A stretch of 64,000 nt of DNA from Spongiactinospora sp. TRM90649. Lineage in GTDB: Bacteria > Actinomycetota > Actinomycetes > Streptosporangiales > Streptosporangiaceae. Under the pieces are notes generated by a model, which ran no database searches, had not been told where the DNA came from, and was given only the letters and a program-made list of their open reading frames with translations. Position numbers and translations under genes: made by a program. The stretch's first letter is position 1. Each line of letters begins with the position of its first letter. Positions 51,901-58,772 of the stretch are shown here, in pieces. The stretch covers positions 682,001 to 746,000 of the forward strand of contig NZ_JARLTC010000002.1 in the NCBI RefSeq assembly GCF_029382225.1. Direction: 5' to 3'.

Positions 51901-53871
51901 AGGCTTCTTCTTGTTCAGCTCGATCTGATTGACAGTGGCATCGAAGCGGTCGTCGTGGGCACGGAGGGCCTGGAGGACTTCCCAGACGGTCTTGAAACGC
52001 TGGTTTTCGGCGAGAGCCCTTTCTGGTGCCACCCCGGCAGGCACGGCGACGGGCAGGATGATGTAGCCATAGTTCTTGCCAGGGGCCAGGCGCATCACTC
52101 GCCCGACCGACTGAACGACGTCGACCACGGAGTTGCGAGGGTGCAGGAAGAGCACTGCGTCCAGACTGGGGACATCGACCCCCTCGGACAGACAGCGGGC
52201 GTTAGACAGGATCCGGGCTTTGGCAGGGCCGGGGTCTTGCTTGAGCCAGTCCAGCAGCCTGTTACGTCGCAGGGTGTTGAAGGTGCCGTCGACGTGGTCG
52301 ACCTCACACTCCAGCACTCCATCGTCAGGGTCGTCGTAAGCGTCGACGACCTCGTTGAAACGAGCCGTGATCATCTTCGAATCTGCGATAGATCGAGAGA
52401 AGGCCACGGCCCGCTTCATGGGCGCCTCGCCCTCGGCGAAACCGGAACCGTCGGCGAAGGTCCCCGTGCGCTTGGCTAGCGCGTTCCAACAACCGATGAT
52501 CTTCGCTGCGTCGCCCAGGTTCAGCTCAGACCCGCCGCCCGCCAAGCCGTCCTGGAGAGTCTTGGCGACTACGCCCTCGTCGATGGTGAGGATCAGGACC
52601 TTGTAGTCGGTAAGCAACCCCCGCTCCACCGCCTTGCCGAAGCCCAGATGATGGAACTGTCGGCCGTACTGTTGCTCGTCGTCCATTGAGGTCAGGAGCG
52701 CGTCCGCTTTGGCCGCGTCGGCCTTGACTTGCTCCTTGTAGATGCGCGGTGTGGCGGTCATGTAGAGACGGCGATCAGCGCTGAGGTACGTGTCGTCATG
52801 AACTCGGACGAATGCCGACTCATCGTGGCCCGACAGTGTGACGCCGGTGGTTCGGTGAGCCTCATCGCAGAGGATCAGGTCGAAGCGAGGCAGGCCCTTC
52901 TTCTGTGCCGCCGAGATCGTGGCGATGGACTGGTAGGTGGAAAAGACCACCGTCAGTCCAGGAGTAGCCTCCACACTGGCCATCTGCTGGATCAAGCGAT
53001 CCGGGTCGGTGGTGGCGGGCAGTGCCAGATCATGGATGGCCATGTCGTTGTCGTCGCCAGCAGCCTGCTGTTTGCCGACCTTCGTGTCGGAGCACACGGC
53101 GAAGGCACGTAGAGTCACCTCGGCCTCATACGACCACTCGCGCAAGGCCTGAGATAGCAGGGCAATCGAGGGGACAAGGAACAAAATGTTGGTGTGCTCC
53201 CCCGCTCCCGACAGGGCGCGTTCCTTCTGCACCCGCTCGGCAATTTTCAGGCTGGTGTAAGTCTTGCCCGTACCGCAAGCCATGATCAGCTTGCCTCGGT
53301 TGTGCTCGGTGAAGCCCTTGAAGACGTCGTCGATCGCTTCTTGCTGGTGCTTGCGCGGCTTCTTTTTTCCCTTCAAGGTCATCTCGATGTGCTCTTCGAT
53401 GGCCTCGTTCAGGTGCCATTCCACCGGGCTGTTCGCGATGTCGGCCAAGCCGAGACGAGTTACTGGGATCTGCTGATCGTTGAGGGCCTCTTCGGCGTGG
53501 TCGGTCCACTTCTCCGTCGTGGAGATGATCATTCGACGGGTGAAGCCGCCCTTGCCGGAGGCGGTGAAGAAGGAGTCGATGTCCGCTTTGCTGATGGTGT
53601 GCTGGGGTTCGTAGAACTTGCACTGGATGGCACAGAAGCCCCCAGTCTCGCGATCCTGGGCGACCAGATCGATGCCGGTGTCCCGCATGTCGTGCTCGGC
53701 CCCCGGCCAGTCAGCCCACATCCACACGCGAGTGAACTGCTCGGTCCACTGCGGATCGGTGCTGAGGTACTGGACCATCAACTCTTCAAAGCGAGTACCG
53801 CGATCGCGGTTCACATCGGAGCTGTCACGGATGGACTTGATGACGTCATGCACCGTCGCGGCTATGGTCAC
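48994..53871 (-). CDS. single-chain restriction-modification protein: Mrr-like nuclease, helicase, N6-adenine methylase
   Basis: 1625 aa from a GTG. Residues 1-150 are a PD-(D/E)xK nuclease of the Mrr type: Glu29/30, GIDLVAQ (Asp68) and AIQCK (Lys85). A superfamily 2 helicase follows: ACGTGKT (198-204), DEAH (336-339), TATP (372-375), QSVGRVMR (587-594). The methylase part has DPFVGTGTF (911-919, AdoMet) and NPPY (1019-1022, catalytic). The last 500 residues should form the target-recognition part. This is the architecture of type ISP-like and related all-in-one restriction enzymes that methylate and cut using ATP-driven movement. GC is well below that of the neighbours, so it was acquired separately. 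It would protect the element and its host against incoming DNA. No separate subunit genes are present. Confidence 0.9.
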   Translation of the reverse strand: MTIAATVHDVIKSIRDSSDVNRDRGTRFEELMVQYLSTDPQWTEQFTRVWMWADWPGAEHDMRDTGIDLVAQDRETGGFCAIQCKFYEPQHTISKADIDSFFTASGKGGFTRRMIISTTEKWTDHAEEALNDQQIPVTRLGLADIANSPVEWHLNEAIEEHIEMTLKGKKKPRKHQQEAIDDVFKGFTEHNRGKLIMACGTGKTYTSLKIAERVQKERALSGAGEHTNILFLVPSIALLSQALREWSYEAEVTLRAFAVCSDTKVGKQQAAGDDNDMAIHDLALPATTDPDRLIQQMASVEATPGLTVVFSTYQSIATISAAQKKGLPRFDLILCDEAHRTTGVTLSGHDESAFVRVHDDTYLSADRRLYMTATPRIYKEQVKADAAKADALLTSMDDEQQYGRQFHHLGFGKAVERGLLTDYKVLILTIDEGVVAKTLQDGLAGGGSELNLGDAAKIIGCWNALAKRTGTFADGSGFAEGEAPMKRAVAFSRSIADSKMITARFNEVVDAYDDPDDGVLECEVDHVDGTFNTLRRNRLLDWLKQDPGPAKARILSNARCLSEGVDVPSLDAVLFLHPRNSVVDVVQSVGRVMRLAPGKNYGYIILPVAVPAGVAPERALAENQRFKTVWEVLQALRAHDDRFDATVNQIELNKKKPDNKIGIGHIGPGDESVGDKDGSSTEDSAKDAKEKEAESAQHIQETLFNVSDWRDAIYARIVVKVGERHYWEDWAKDIAQIADRHVTRIKAALVSPEKRAALEEFVNELRSNLNPRVSETDAVDMLAQHIVTKPVFDALFKDYRFTDHNPVSKAMQRMLDILDDQSLGAEAKTLEDFYNSVRVRAEGIDNHEGRQRVIVELYDKFFKTALPKTADALGIVYTPIEVVDFIIRSAENALTKHFGRSLTDQGVQIIDPFVGTGTFPVRLLQSGLIKPADLLRKYTCELHANEVVLLAYYIAAINIEAAFHDLNGGEYQPFEGIVLTDTFQLAEGNATFEGMEVMEGNSERAKKQQKQNITIVIGNPPYSVGQDSQNDDNQNLKYDVLDERIRDTYAARSTATSTRTLYDSYIRAFRWASDRVKNEGIVAFVSNGGYIDGNTYDGLRNALTSEFDAIYCYNLRGNQRTTGEQSRMEGGKIFGSGSRNTVAILILVKGGNIADADSECSLYYRDIGDYLPREEKLRILSSQDLYSVDWQQITPNEDGDWVNQRDERFATFQALVRSEKAASSDSVFAAHSLGLGTNRDAWVYNYSKQRLIENVKSTIDFYNDQIDKFVEHCRARGITRAKTEDAERFVDRNPKKISWSSSLIPKVARGKRIEFDSSRVATSLYRPFSRQSVYFDRDLNHRPGKLPQMFPLQESGNFGIYVNGFHATADFAVLATDLVPCLDVFGKGGYLFPRFTYHEVSSEDNLFSASEQEGGPEKADNITNSALVAYRTTYADSAITKDDIFYYTYGLLHSSDYRERYAADLKKALPRIPKVRDFRGFTEAGRKLADLHIRYEQVEPYKGIVETVTGDTTGTPPHELYRVAKMKIPKTKGQPDRSTIIYNTRVTLTNIPEEAYRYKLGARSAIEWIIDRYHVKPDKDSGIINDPNDWSDDPRYIIDLLKRIVTISLETMKIVDNLPPLEILD

Positions 53872-54175
53872 TGCGCCTCGTTCCCATCACAGTCGACGGC
53901 GCGCTCCCGCGCACCGCGAAATCACACCAGGAGTATGCAGAACTCTACGATGTTCAACAGACAGCCGAAGACGATCGACTGTTCCTCGCGGAGCTTTATC
54001 TCAGAGTCCGTCGCGCCGTGGACTCTCGCGCGTGGGCGGCGCTGGCCCGGACCGGCCGAAGAGCCGCAGCCGGGCCAGCTTCCCGCCGACGCGCGGCCGG
54101 GACGCCGCAGGCGGCTCGGCCCTTGATGACGAGAAGACAAGTTTCTTTCGATCTTGGACCGCGCGTGCGCCCTGG
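53872..54175. other. gap with a protein-like frame lacking a start
   Basis: No supported gene. In the plus frame from about 53922 to 54060 the sequence reads EYAELYDVQQTAEDDRLFLAELYLRVRRAVDSRAWAALARTG, which looks like a real helical protein, but there is no ATG, GTG or TTG start between the upstream stop (53841) and 54018. It may be the tail of a decayed gene. Confidence 0.35.
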
Positions 54176-54901
54176 TCAGCTGCATGGTGTGGCGGTAGCC
54201 CAGATGCGGTTGTAGCTGTCGAGGTAGGTGTTGGTGGCTCCGTCGTCTCCTGTGGTGTGGAGGTGGATGACGGGGGCTTTGGCGGCGGGGGTGCCATGAA
54301 TGTGGGGGTTGATGAGGAGCCGGTCGTCGGCTCGGTAGAGGGAGTTGTAGAGGATCGTGCGGTGGAGGCGTAGGTCGATGCCGTCGACTGCTGTGAGGGG
54401 GCGGTAGAGGGTGATGGCGTTGTGGACGCGGGCGGCCATGACGTCGGGGCCGATGCCTTCTTCTTCGCCTCGGGCGGCTACGGCGGGGCTGTCGGGGTCG
54501 CCGAGAAGGATGCGGATGTGGACGCCGGCGCGGGCCTGGGTGGCCAGGAGGTGGAGGAGGCCGGTGTCTTCGGCGAGGAAGAGGCCGCTGTAGGTGAGGA
54601 TGTCGATCTGCTGGGTGGCGCGTTCGAAGTGGCGGCGCCAGACGGTGCGGGGGACCATCCAGCGGTGGGGGTAGACCGCTTGGAGTTCGGGGCTGGCGGG
54701 GTGGTCACCGGGGGCCAGGTCGGGCCAGAGGTCGGCTTCGTCGAGGTCGAGGAGGTCGGCGAGGGCCCAGCGGTGGCGCTGGTAAGGGGTGCGGCCATGG
54801 AGCCAGCGGTCGACGGTTTTGGGGTCGACGGCGAGGCGGGCGGCGATGTCGGTGGTGGTCAGGCGGGCCCGGGTGAGTGCGGCGCGTAGGTGGTCGTTCA
54901 T
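54176..54901 (-). CDS. HTH regulator with C-terminal PLD-like (DUF5919-type) domain, paralogue 1
   Basis: 241 aa. The HTH is at about 15-40: LTTTDIAARLAVDPKTVDRWLHGRTPYQRHRWALADLL. The C-terminal region (about 75-240) has YPHRWMVPRTVWRRHFERATQQIDILTYSGLFL, GVHIRILLGDPDSPAVAARGEEEGIG and LRLHRTILYNSLYRADDRLLINPHIHGTPAAKAPVIHL. This is a phospholipase-D-like fold in which the HxK catalytic pattern is degenerate, so it probably senses a ligand rather than cutting one. It is about 50% identical to the protein at 56943-57683. Divergent from the 115-aa protein gene; two GACGTC boxes lie in the shared promoter region. Confidence 0.75.
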   Translation of the reverse strand: MNDHLRAALTRARLTTTDIAARLAVDPKTVDRWLHGRTPYQRHRWALADLLDLDEADLWPDLAPGDHPASPELQAVYPHRWMVPRTVWRRHFERATQQIDILTYSGLFLAEDTGLLHLLATQARAGVHIRILLGDPDSPAVAARGEEEGIGPDVMAARVHNAITLYRPLTAVDGIDLRLHRTILYNSLYRADDRLLINPHIHGTPAAKAPVIHLHTTGDDGATNTYLDSYNRIWATATPCS

Positions 54902-54946
54902 GGCGGGCACCTTTCGCGGGCGGGCTGGTGCTGCGACGCTAACATA

Positions 54947-54966
54947 AGACGTCCCTAGACGTCCCT
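54947..54966. promoter_or_regulatory. tandem 10-bp boxes (GACGTC motif, site 1)
   Basis: AGACGTCCCT is repeated exactly, back to back (54947-54956 and 54957-54966), one helical turn apart. Located between the divergent starts at 54901 and 55043. Same GACGTC core as sites at 55857-55876 and 57699-57736. Confidence 0.7.
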
Positions 54967-55042
54967 GAGTTGTGGTGTAGAGGTTCCAGCGCTCTGACCA
55001 GGCTTTCCACCAGGCAACGAGCAAGGTGAAGGGACCTGGCCC

Positions 55043-55390
55043 ATGACCAAGATTCAAGAGCAGCAACGCGCCTATCAGCTGACGCTGCTGGGGAGGTTGC
55101 GCGACGAGCTGGTCGAGCACGGCGTGATCGTCGTCCTCGCCGCCGGGGAAGACGACAAACGGCCCTGGTTGGACGTCACCGACGCGGACGACAGGGTGCG
55201 CAAGGTGACCGTGCACCTGGCGTTCCTGTGGTTCTACTGGGGCGACCAGGCCGACGAGCGGGTCTCATGCACCGACGTCGGGTACGCGGCCGACCGCATC
55301 CGCGAGGCGGCCCTGGCGGGCTGGCACCCCGGCGAGCAGGGTGAGCTGTCGTTCAACCTGGGCAACGCCGCACGGGCGTACCTGCCCTGA
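55043..55390 (+). CDS. small soluble protein, unknown function
   Basis: 115 aa. No signal peptide or membrane helix. The sequence (QQRAYQLTLLGRLRDELVEHGVIVVLAAGEDDKRPWLDVTDADDRVRKVTVHLAFLWFYWGDQADERV...) suggests a compact alpha/beta protein; no known domain. The GntR gene starts 5 bp after its stop, so the two are cotranscribed. Part of the module flanked by the two HTH/PLD-like regulators. Confidence 0.7.
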   Translation: MTKIQEQQRAYQLTLLGRLRDELVEHGVIVVLAAGEDDKRPWLDVTDADDRVRKVTVHLAFLWFYWGDQADERVSCTDVGYAADRIREAALAGWHPGEQGELSFNLGNAARAYLP

Positions 55391-55395
55391 GATCG

Positions 55396-55845
55396 GTGAC
55401 GGTGGCCGAGTTACTGACCGGGTGGCGGATCTACACGCAGATCGCCGACCGGTTGCGCAAGCGGATCGCCTCGGGCGAGTACCCGCCCGGGGCGCTTCTG
55501 CCGTCGGAGAAGGCGTTGTGCAGGCAGTTCATGGTGGCGCGGAACACGGTACGGCGGGCGCTGGCGATCCTGGCCGATGAGGGGCTCATCGTCACGCACG
55601 CGGCCAAGGGGCGCGAGGTGGCGGGAGGCGACGACGCCGAGCCGTACCGGTATCGGCTGATCGCGCGTGAGCTGCGGGAGCAGATCCAACGGGGAGAGTT
55701 GCGGACGGGGTCGGGGGTGGCGAGCGAGGCGGAGTTGCAGCGGCGGTATGAGACGTCGCGGAACACCGTGCGCCGGGCGCTAGCCGAGCTGGAGCGGGAC
55801 GGCCTGATCGGTGTAAAGCAGGGCGTGGGCAGGTATGTGCGCTGA
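55396..55845 (+). CDS. GntR-type protein with two tandem winged helices
   Basis: 149 aa, GTG start. It consists almost only of two GntR winged helices: YTQIADRLRKRIASGEYPPGALLPSEKALCRQFMVARNTVRRALAILADEGLI and RLIARELREQIQRGELRTGSGVASEAELQRRYETSRNTVRRALAELERDGLI. The second is a clear copy of the first. There is no ligand-binding domain. A single chain could bind two half-sites as a built-in dimer. It follows the 115-aa protein gene by 5 bp and is followed by a GACGTC palindrome that precedes the HD gene. Confidence 0.85.
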   Translation: MTVAELLTGWRIYTQIADRLRKRIASGEYPPGALLPSEKALCRQFMVARNTVRRALAILADEGLIVTHAAKGREVAGGDDAEPYRYRLIARELREQIQRGELRTGSGVASEAELQRRYETSRNTVRRALAELERDGLIGVKQGVGRYVR

Positions 55846-55856
55846 TCGGTGCATTT

Positions 55857-55876
55857 GGGACGTCTGCAGACGTCCC
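55857..55876. promoter_or_regulatory. 20-bp perfect palindrome (GACGTC motif, site 2)
   Basis: GGGACGTCTGCAGACGTCCC, perfectly symmetric, containing two GACGTC cores 10 bp apart. It lies 12 bp after the GntR stop and 49 bp before the HD hydrolase start. Confidence 0.75.
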
Positions 55877-55924
55877 GGCCGCGGGGTGGATGCGTCCCCG
55901 GGGTGGCTGCCTATCGTGGCGGAC

Positions 55925-56497
55925 ATGCGAGGAATCGAGTGGGCGCGCGACGTGGCCGAGAGCCTGCTGGCCGGGCCGTTGCCACGCCGGTGGGAGCATT
56001 CGCGCGGGGTCGGCCGGCGCGGGGAGATGATCGCGCCGATCCTCGGCGGTGATGCCGAGTTGCTGGCGATGGCGGCGTGGTTGCACGACATCGGATACGC
56101 CCCCGACCTGGCGGGTACCGGGTTTCATCCGTTGGACGGGGCGCGTTATCTGCGGGACGTGCACGGGGCGGACGAGACGCTGTGCCGCCTGGTGGCCCAC
56201 CACACGTGCGCGGTGCTGGACGCCGCCGAGAAGGGGCTGCTCGATGTGCTGCTGGCCGAGTTCCCGATGACGCGACCGGATCTGGTGGAGGCCCTGACCT
56301 TCTGCGACATGACGACCAGCCCTGACGGCGTCCCGATCAGCGTCGGCGAGCGGATCACGGAGATCCGCGTACGGCACGACATCCCCGAGGGCGGCGGCGA
56401 CACCCTCACCGAGGCCACGCCGTACATCCTGGCCGCCGTCCGCGACGTCGGCGACAGGCTGGCCTCAGCCGATGTACGGCTCGCCTGCCCGGCGTAG
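55925..56497 (+). CDS. HD-domain phosphohydrolase
   Basis: 190 aa from ATG 55925; an upstream in-frame extension covers the operator and is unlikely to be translated. The HD motif is complete: WEHSRGVGRRGEM (first His), LAMAAWLHDIGYAPDL (His-Asp), then FHPLDGARYLRDVHG and LVAHHTCAV (further His). It resembles the HDIG/YqeK-like phosphohydrolases that cleave phosphate esters of nucleotides. Its end overlaps, tail to tail, the end of the NUDIX gene by 33 bp. Confidence 0.85.
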   Translation: MRGIEWARDVAESLLAGPLPRRWEHSRGVGRRGEMIAPILGGDAELLAMAAWLHDIGYAPDLAGTGFHPLDGARYLRDVHGADETLCRLVAHHTCAVLDAAEKGLLDVLLAEFPMTRPDLVEALTFCDMTTSPDGVPISVGERITEIRVRHDIPEGGGDTLTEATPYILAAVRDVGDRLASADVRLACPA

Positions 56498-56941
56498 GTG
56501 CTGCTCGATCCGCATCCGCATCGAGCGGTCCATCGGCAAGGCGGCGACATCAGTTGCGGGGATCCAGCGGACCTCGCGCGACTCATCGCTCGGAGTCGGC
56601 TCGCCGTCCACCGGGCGGGCGGTCAGGACGATGGAGAACTCTTGGCGGGCCTCGCCGTTGCTGGTGTAGAGGATCACGTGGCGCGGGTCGGTGTAGGTGC
56701 CGACCAGGCCGGTGATCTCGCAGCGGATGCCGGTCTCCTCCAGCGTCTCCCGAACGGCCGCATCCGGGAGGGATTCGCCCAGGTCGATCGCACCGCCGGG
56801 CACGGCCCAGTTGTCGTTGTCGCTGCGGCGGATCATCAGCAGGTCCCCGGCGTCGTTGGTGACCACGACGTTGACCGAGGGGACGAGGCTGTTGGGCGCG
56901 GGGGCGTCCGGGTCGTCGTAGAAGTCGATGCGGCGGGCCAC
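56465..56941 (-). CDS. NUDIX hydrolase
   Basis: 158 aa, GTG start 1 bp after the stop of the HTH/PLD-like regulator gene, so the two are coupled. The Nudix box is complete: GGAIDLGESLPDAAVRETLEETGI. The N-terminal RIDFYDDPDAPAPNSLVPSVNVVVTNDAGDLLMIRRSDNDNWAVPGG is typical of soluble nucleotide-diphosphate-X hydrolases. It would hydrolyse a nucleotide derivative; in this module it may remove or make a signal sensed by the HTH/PLD-like protein. Confidence 0.85.
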   Translation of the reverse strand: MARRIDFYDDPDAPAPNSLVPSVNVVVTNDAGDLLMIRRSDNDNWAVPGGAIDLGESLPDAAVRETLEETGIRCEITGLVGTYTDPRHVILYTSNGEARQEFSIVLTARPVDGEPTPSDESREVRWIPATDVAALPMDRSMRMRIEQHLRRAGEPYIG

Positions 56942-56942
56942 G

Positions 56943-57683
56943 TCAGGACCCCACCGGTCGGGCGCCGGTCCAGATGCGTTCGAAGCTGTCGAGGTAGGTG
57001 GCGACCATGTCCCCGCCGACGACCTTGCGCAGGTGCAGCACCGGCGCGTTCCCGGCTGGAGTGCCATAGATGTGCGTGTTGATCAGCAACTGATCGTCTC
57101 CGCGGTAGATGGAGTTGTACAGCACCGTGTCGTGCAGCCGGATCTCGACGTTGTCGCGGCCGATCAGCGGCCGGTACAGCACCAGCACGTTGCGGATCTT
57201 GGCGGCCATGCCGTCATCGATGCCCTCGTCCGCACCGCGCTGGGCGACCTCAGGGCATTCGGGGTCGCCGAGCAGGATCCGCACCCGCGTCCCCGCGTCG
57301 GCCTTCTGCCCGAACAGCCGGACCATCCCGGCGTCGTCCGCGAGGAACATGCCGCTGTAGACCAGCACGCCGATCTCCTGGTCGGCCTCGCCGAACAGCC
57401 GTCCCCACGCATCGCGCGGCACGGCCCAGCGATGCGGGTAGAGGGTGACGACCTCGCTCTCGGAGGCGGCGGCCACCTGCTCACGCGACAGGGCTTCGGG
57501 CCACAGGTAGGACTCCTCCATGCCCAGGAACGCGGCCACGGCGAACCGGTGACGGCGGTACGGCGTGCGGGCCTGGGTGATCCACCGCTCGACGGTCTTG
57601 GGATCGACGCCGGTCGCCTCGGCCAGGTCGCTCACCTGCGCACCGCGCTGGAGCAACGCCGCGCGCAGCCGCTCGTTCGCCAT
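56943..57683 (-). CDS. HTH regulator with C-terminal PLD-like (DUF5919-type) domain, paralogue 2
   Basis: 246 aa, ATG with AGGTGAG upstream. HTH: QVSDLAEATGVDPKTVERWITQARTPYRRHRFAVAAFL. The C-terminal part contains LYPHRWAVPRDAWGRLFGEADQEIGVLVYSGMFLADD, TRVRILLGDPECPEVAQRGADEGID, and IRLHDTVLYNSIYRGDDQLLINTHIYGTPAGNAPVLHL, colinear with paralogue 1. The NUDIX gene follows directly. Two GACGTC boxes 30 bp apart precede it. It is divergent from the zinc-ribbon gene at 57831. Confidence 0.75.
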   Translation of the reverse strand: MANERLRAALLQRGAQVSDLAEATGVDPKTVERWITQARTPYRRHRFAVAAFLGMEESYLWPEALSREQVAAASESEVVTLYPHRWAVPRDAWGRLFGEADQEIGVLVYSGMFLADDAGMVRLFGQKADAGTRVRILLGDPECPEVAQRGADEGIDDGMAAKIRNVLVLYRPLIGRDNVEIRLHDTVLYNSIYRGDDQLLINTHIYGTPAGNAPVLHLRKVVGGDMVATYLDSFERIWTGARPVGS

Positions 57684-57698
57684 CTCACCTGCCCATAA

Positions 57699-57736
57699 GG
57701 ACGTCCGGGGACCTGGCAATGGTACGCCGGACGTCT
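57699..57736. promoter_or_regulatory. paired GACGTC boxes (site 3)
   Basis: GGACGTCC (core 57700-57705) and CGGACGTCT (core 57730-57735), 30 bp apart, in the divergent region before paralogue 2 (start 57683). With sites 1 and 2 the spacings are 10, 10 and 30 bp, all whole helical turns. Confidence 0.65.
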
Positions 57737-57830
57737 TGAACATGTCCCGTCGTGCAGTGATCTCGTCCTGCCGTCTCGGCGCACTCTCGGTATCGCAAGC
57801 AGTTACGGACAGTGACCGAGAGGAGTGATC

Positions 57831-58043
57831 ATGAGTAGCAAAGATCCTCAGCCGGGCGAGAGCGCGGCGTGTGAGTGCGGCGCGCGTCTGGAGGAGGGAC
57901 GCGACCGCTGCCGCAAGTGCCTGGCGTGGGACCGCTGGCGCAGGCGGCAGGCCGCCCGTCAGAGGAACCTCAGCAGGTCGCGCGATGACCGCCGTCCGCC
58001 GCGCGGGTCGCGCCGTACCGGCAGGCCGGGGGTGACCCGATGA
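57831..58043 (+). CDS. small zinc-ribbon protein
   Basis: 70 aa, ATG with GAGAGGAG upstream. CECGARLEEGRDRCRKCLAWDRW provides two CxC/CxxC pairs for one zinc; the rest is basic and Arg-rich. Last codons overlap the following start (ATGA). Similar short genes precede the membrane protein in other AICEs, which supports it being real. Function unknown. Confidence 0.7.
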   Translation: MSSKDPQPGESAACECGARLEEGRDRCRKCLAWDRWRRRQAARQRNLSRSRDDRRPPRGSRRTGRPGVTR

Positions 58044-58309
58044 TGACGATGCTTCCGCTGATCATCGCCGCGGTGCTCGGGGCCGCTCTGCTCGTCGGCT
58101 ACGCGGCCGTGCTGATCGGCATCCGCCGTGAGGACAAGATGATGAGCCTCGCCCACCCGCCCAAGAGCGCGGCCGCGTCACTGGCGCGACGGGTGACCGG
58201 CTGTCACGTCAGGACGGCGAGGCCGGGCGTTCAGTGGACTCGGGCAGCAGCGACTCGACCCGCGCCAGCCGTACGGACAGGTCCCGCACAGCGGTGCGCA
58301 GCTCACTGA
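58040..58309 (+). CDS. small membrane protein
   Basis: 89 aa. One membrane helix (LPLIIAAVLGAALLVGYAAVLIGI, about residues 5-28) followed by basic RREDKMMSL. The C-terminal third overlaps the end of the GntR gene on the other strand by 101 bp and may be partly an artefact. Start overlaps the zinc-ribbon stop by 4 bp. Confidence 0.6.
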   Translation: MMTMLPLIIAAVLGAALLVGYAAVLIGIRREDKMMSLAHPPKSAAASLARRVTGCHVRTARPGVQWTRAAATRPAPAVRTGPAQRCAAH

Positions 58310-58571
58310 CCTCCCCGGCAAGATCGGCCGACGGCCCCGGGGCGACGTCGTCGCGGACGAACACGCCCTTGCCCTGCTGGCCGACGACCAGGCCCTCGTT
58401 GCGCAGGATCCCGACGGCCATCTTCACCACCGACAGCGACGCGTCGTACGTCTCGGCGAGCTGGGCCGTGGACGGCAGCGCGGCGCCGGGCGCGAGGGAT
58501 CCGCCGTGGATCTGCTGGCGCAGGTCGTCGGCGATCTGAAGGTAGCCGGGCTGGCCGGTCTTCTTGATCAT
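58209..58571 (-). CDS. GntR family regulator of the AICE transfer/replication operon
   Basis: 120 aa. Winged helix YLQIADDLRQQIHGGSLAPGAALPSTAQLAETYDASLSVVKMAVGILRNEGLVVGQQGKGVFVRDD, then a short coiled coil (LAGEVSELRTAVRDLSVRLARVESLLPE) instead of a ligand domain. GntR proteins of this size are the KorSA/Pra-type repressors of AICE functions. It is divergent from the core operon starting at 58773, with a CRISPR-like repeat pair and a strong promoter between. Confidence 0.8.
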   Translation of the reverse strand: MIKKTGQPGYLQIADDLRQQIHGGSLAPGAALPSTAQLAETYDASLSVVKMAVGILRNEGLVVGQQGKGVFVRDDVAPGPSADLAGEVSELRTAVRDLSVRLARVESLLPESTERPASPS

Positions 58572-58576
58572 CGCTC

Positions 58577-58663
58577 CCCTTCATCCCCACGAGCGTGGGG
58601 AGCAAGCATTCGCAGGCTCCACCAGAGGAACCCGAGGCTCATCCCCGCGAGCGCGGGGAGCGG
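58577..58663 (-). CRISPR. two-repeat mini-array, type I-E-like repeat
   Basis: Repeat 1 (58577-58605) and repeat 2 (58635-58663), 29 bases each, share TCATCCCC-CGAGCG-GGGGAGC; a 29-base spacer (58606-58634) separates them. Read on the minus strand repeat 2 is GCTCCCCGCGCTCGCGGGG followed by ATGAGCC, the form of actinomycete type I-E repeats. The stem differs between copies by a paired change (CAC/GTG versus CGC/GCG), so the hairpin is conserved. No cas genes are in the window. It begins 5 bp before the GntR start, so repeat 1 lies in that gene's leader. Alternative: paired operator hairpins of the GntR protein. Confidence 0.6.
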
Positions 58664-58711
58664 CCTCTGTCATCACATCACGAAGTTTCAACCAAGCCAA
58701 CCGAGAGCACA

Positions 58712-58740
58712 TTGACAACTGAGCCAACTAGGTTAACTAT
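58712..58740 (+). promoter_or_regulatory. promoter of the AICE core operon with phased AACT boxes
   Basis: TTGACA (58712-58717), 16-bp spacer, TAACTA (58734-58739), 33 bp before the first core gene. AACT occurs three times exactly 9 bp apart (58717-58720, 58726-58729, 58735-58738), overlapping the promoter; these are likely repressor contact sites, probably for the GntR protein. Confidence 0.65.
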
Positions 58741-58772
58741 GTTGCTCACGACGAAAGAGGAGGTCACAGCAC

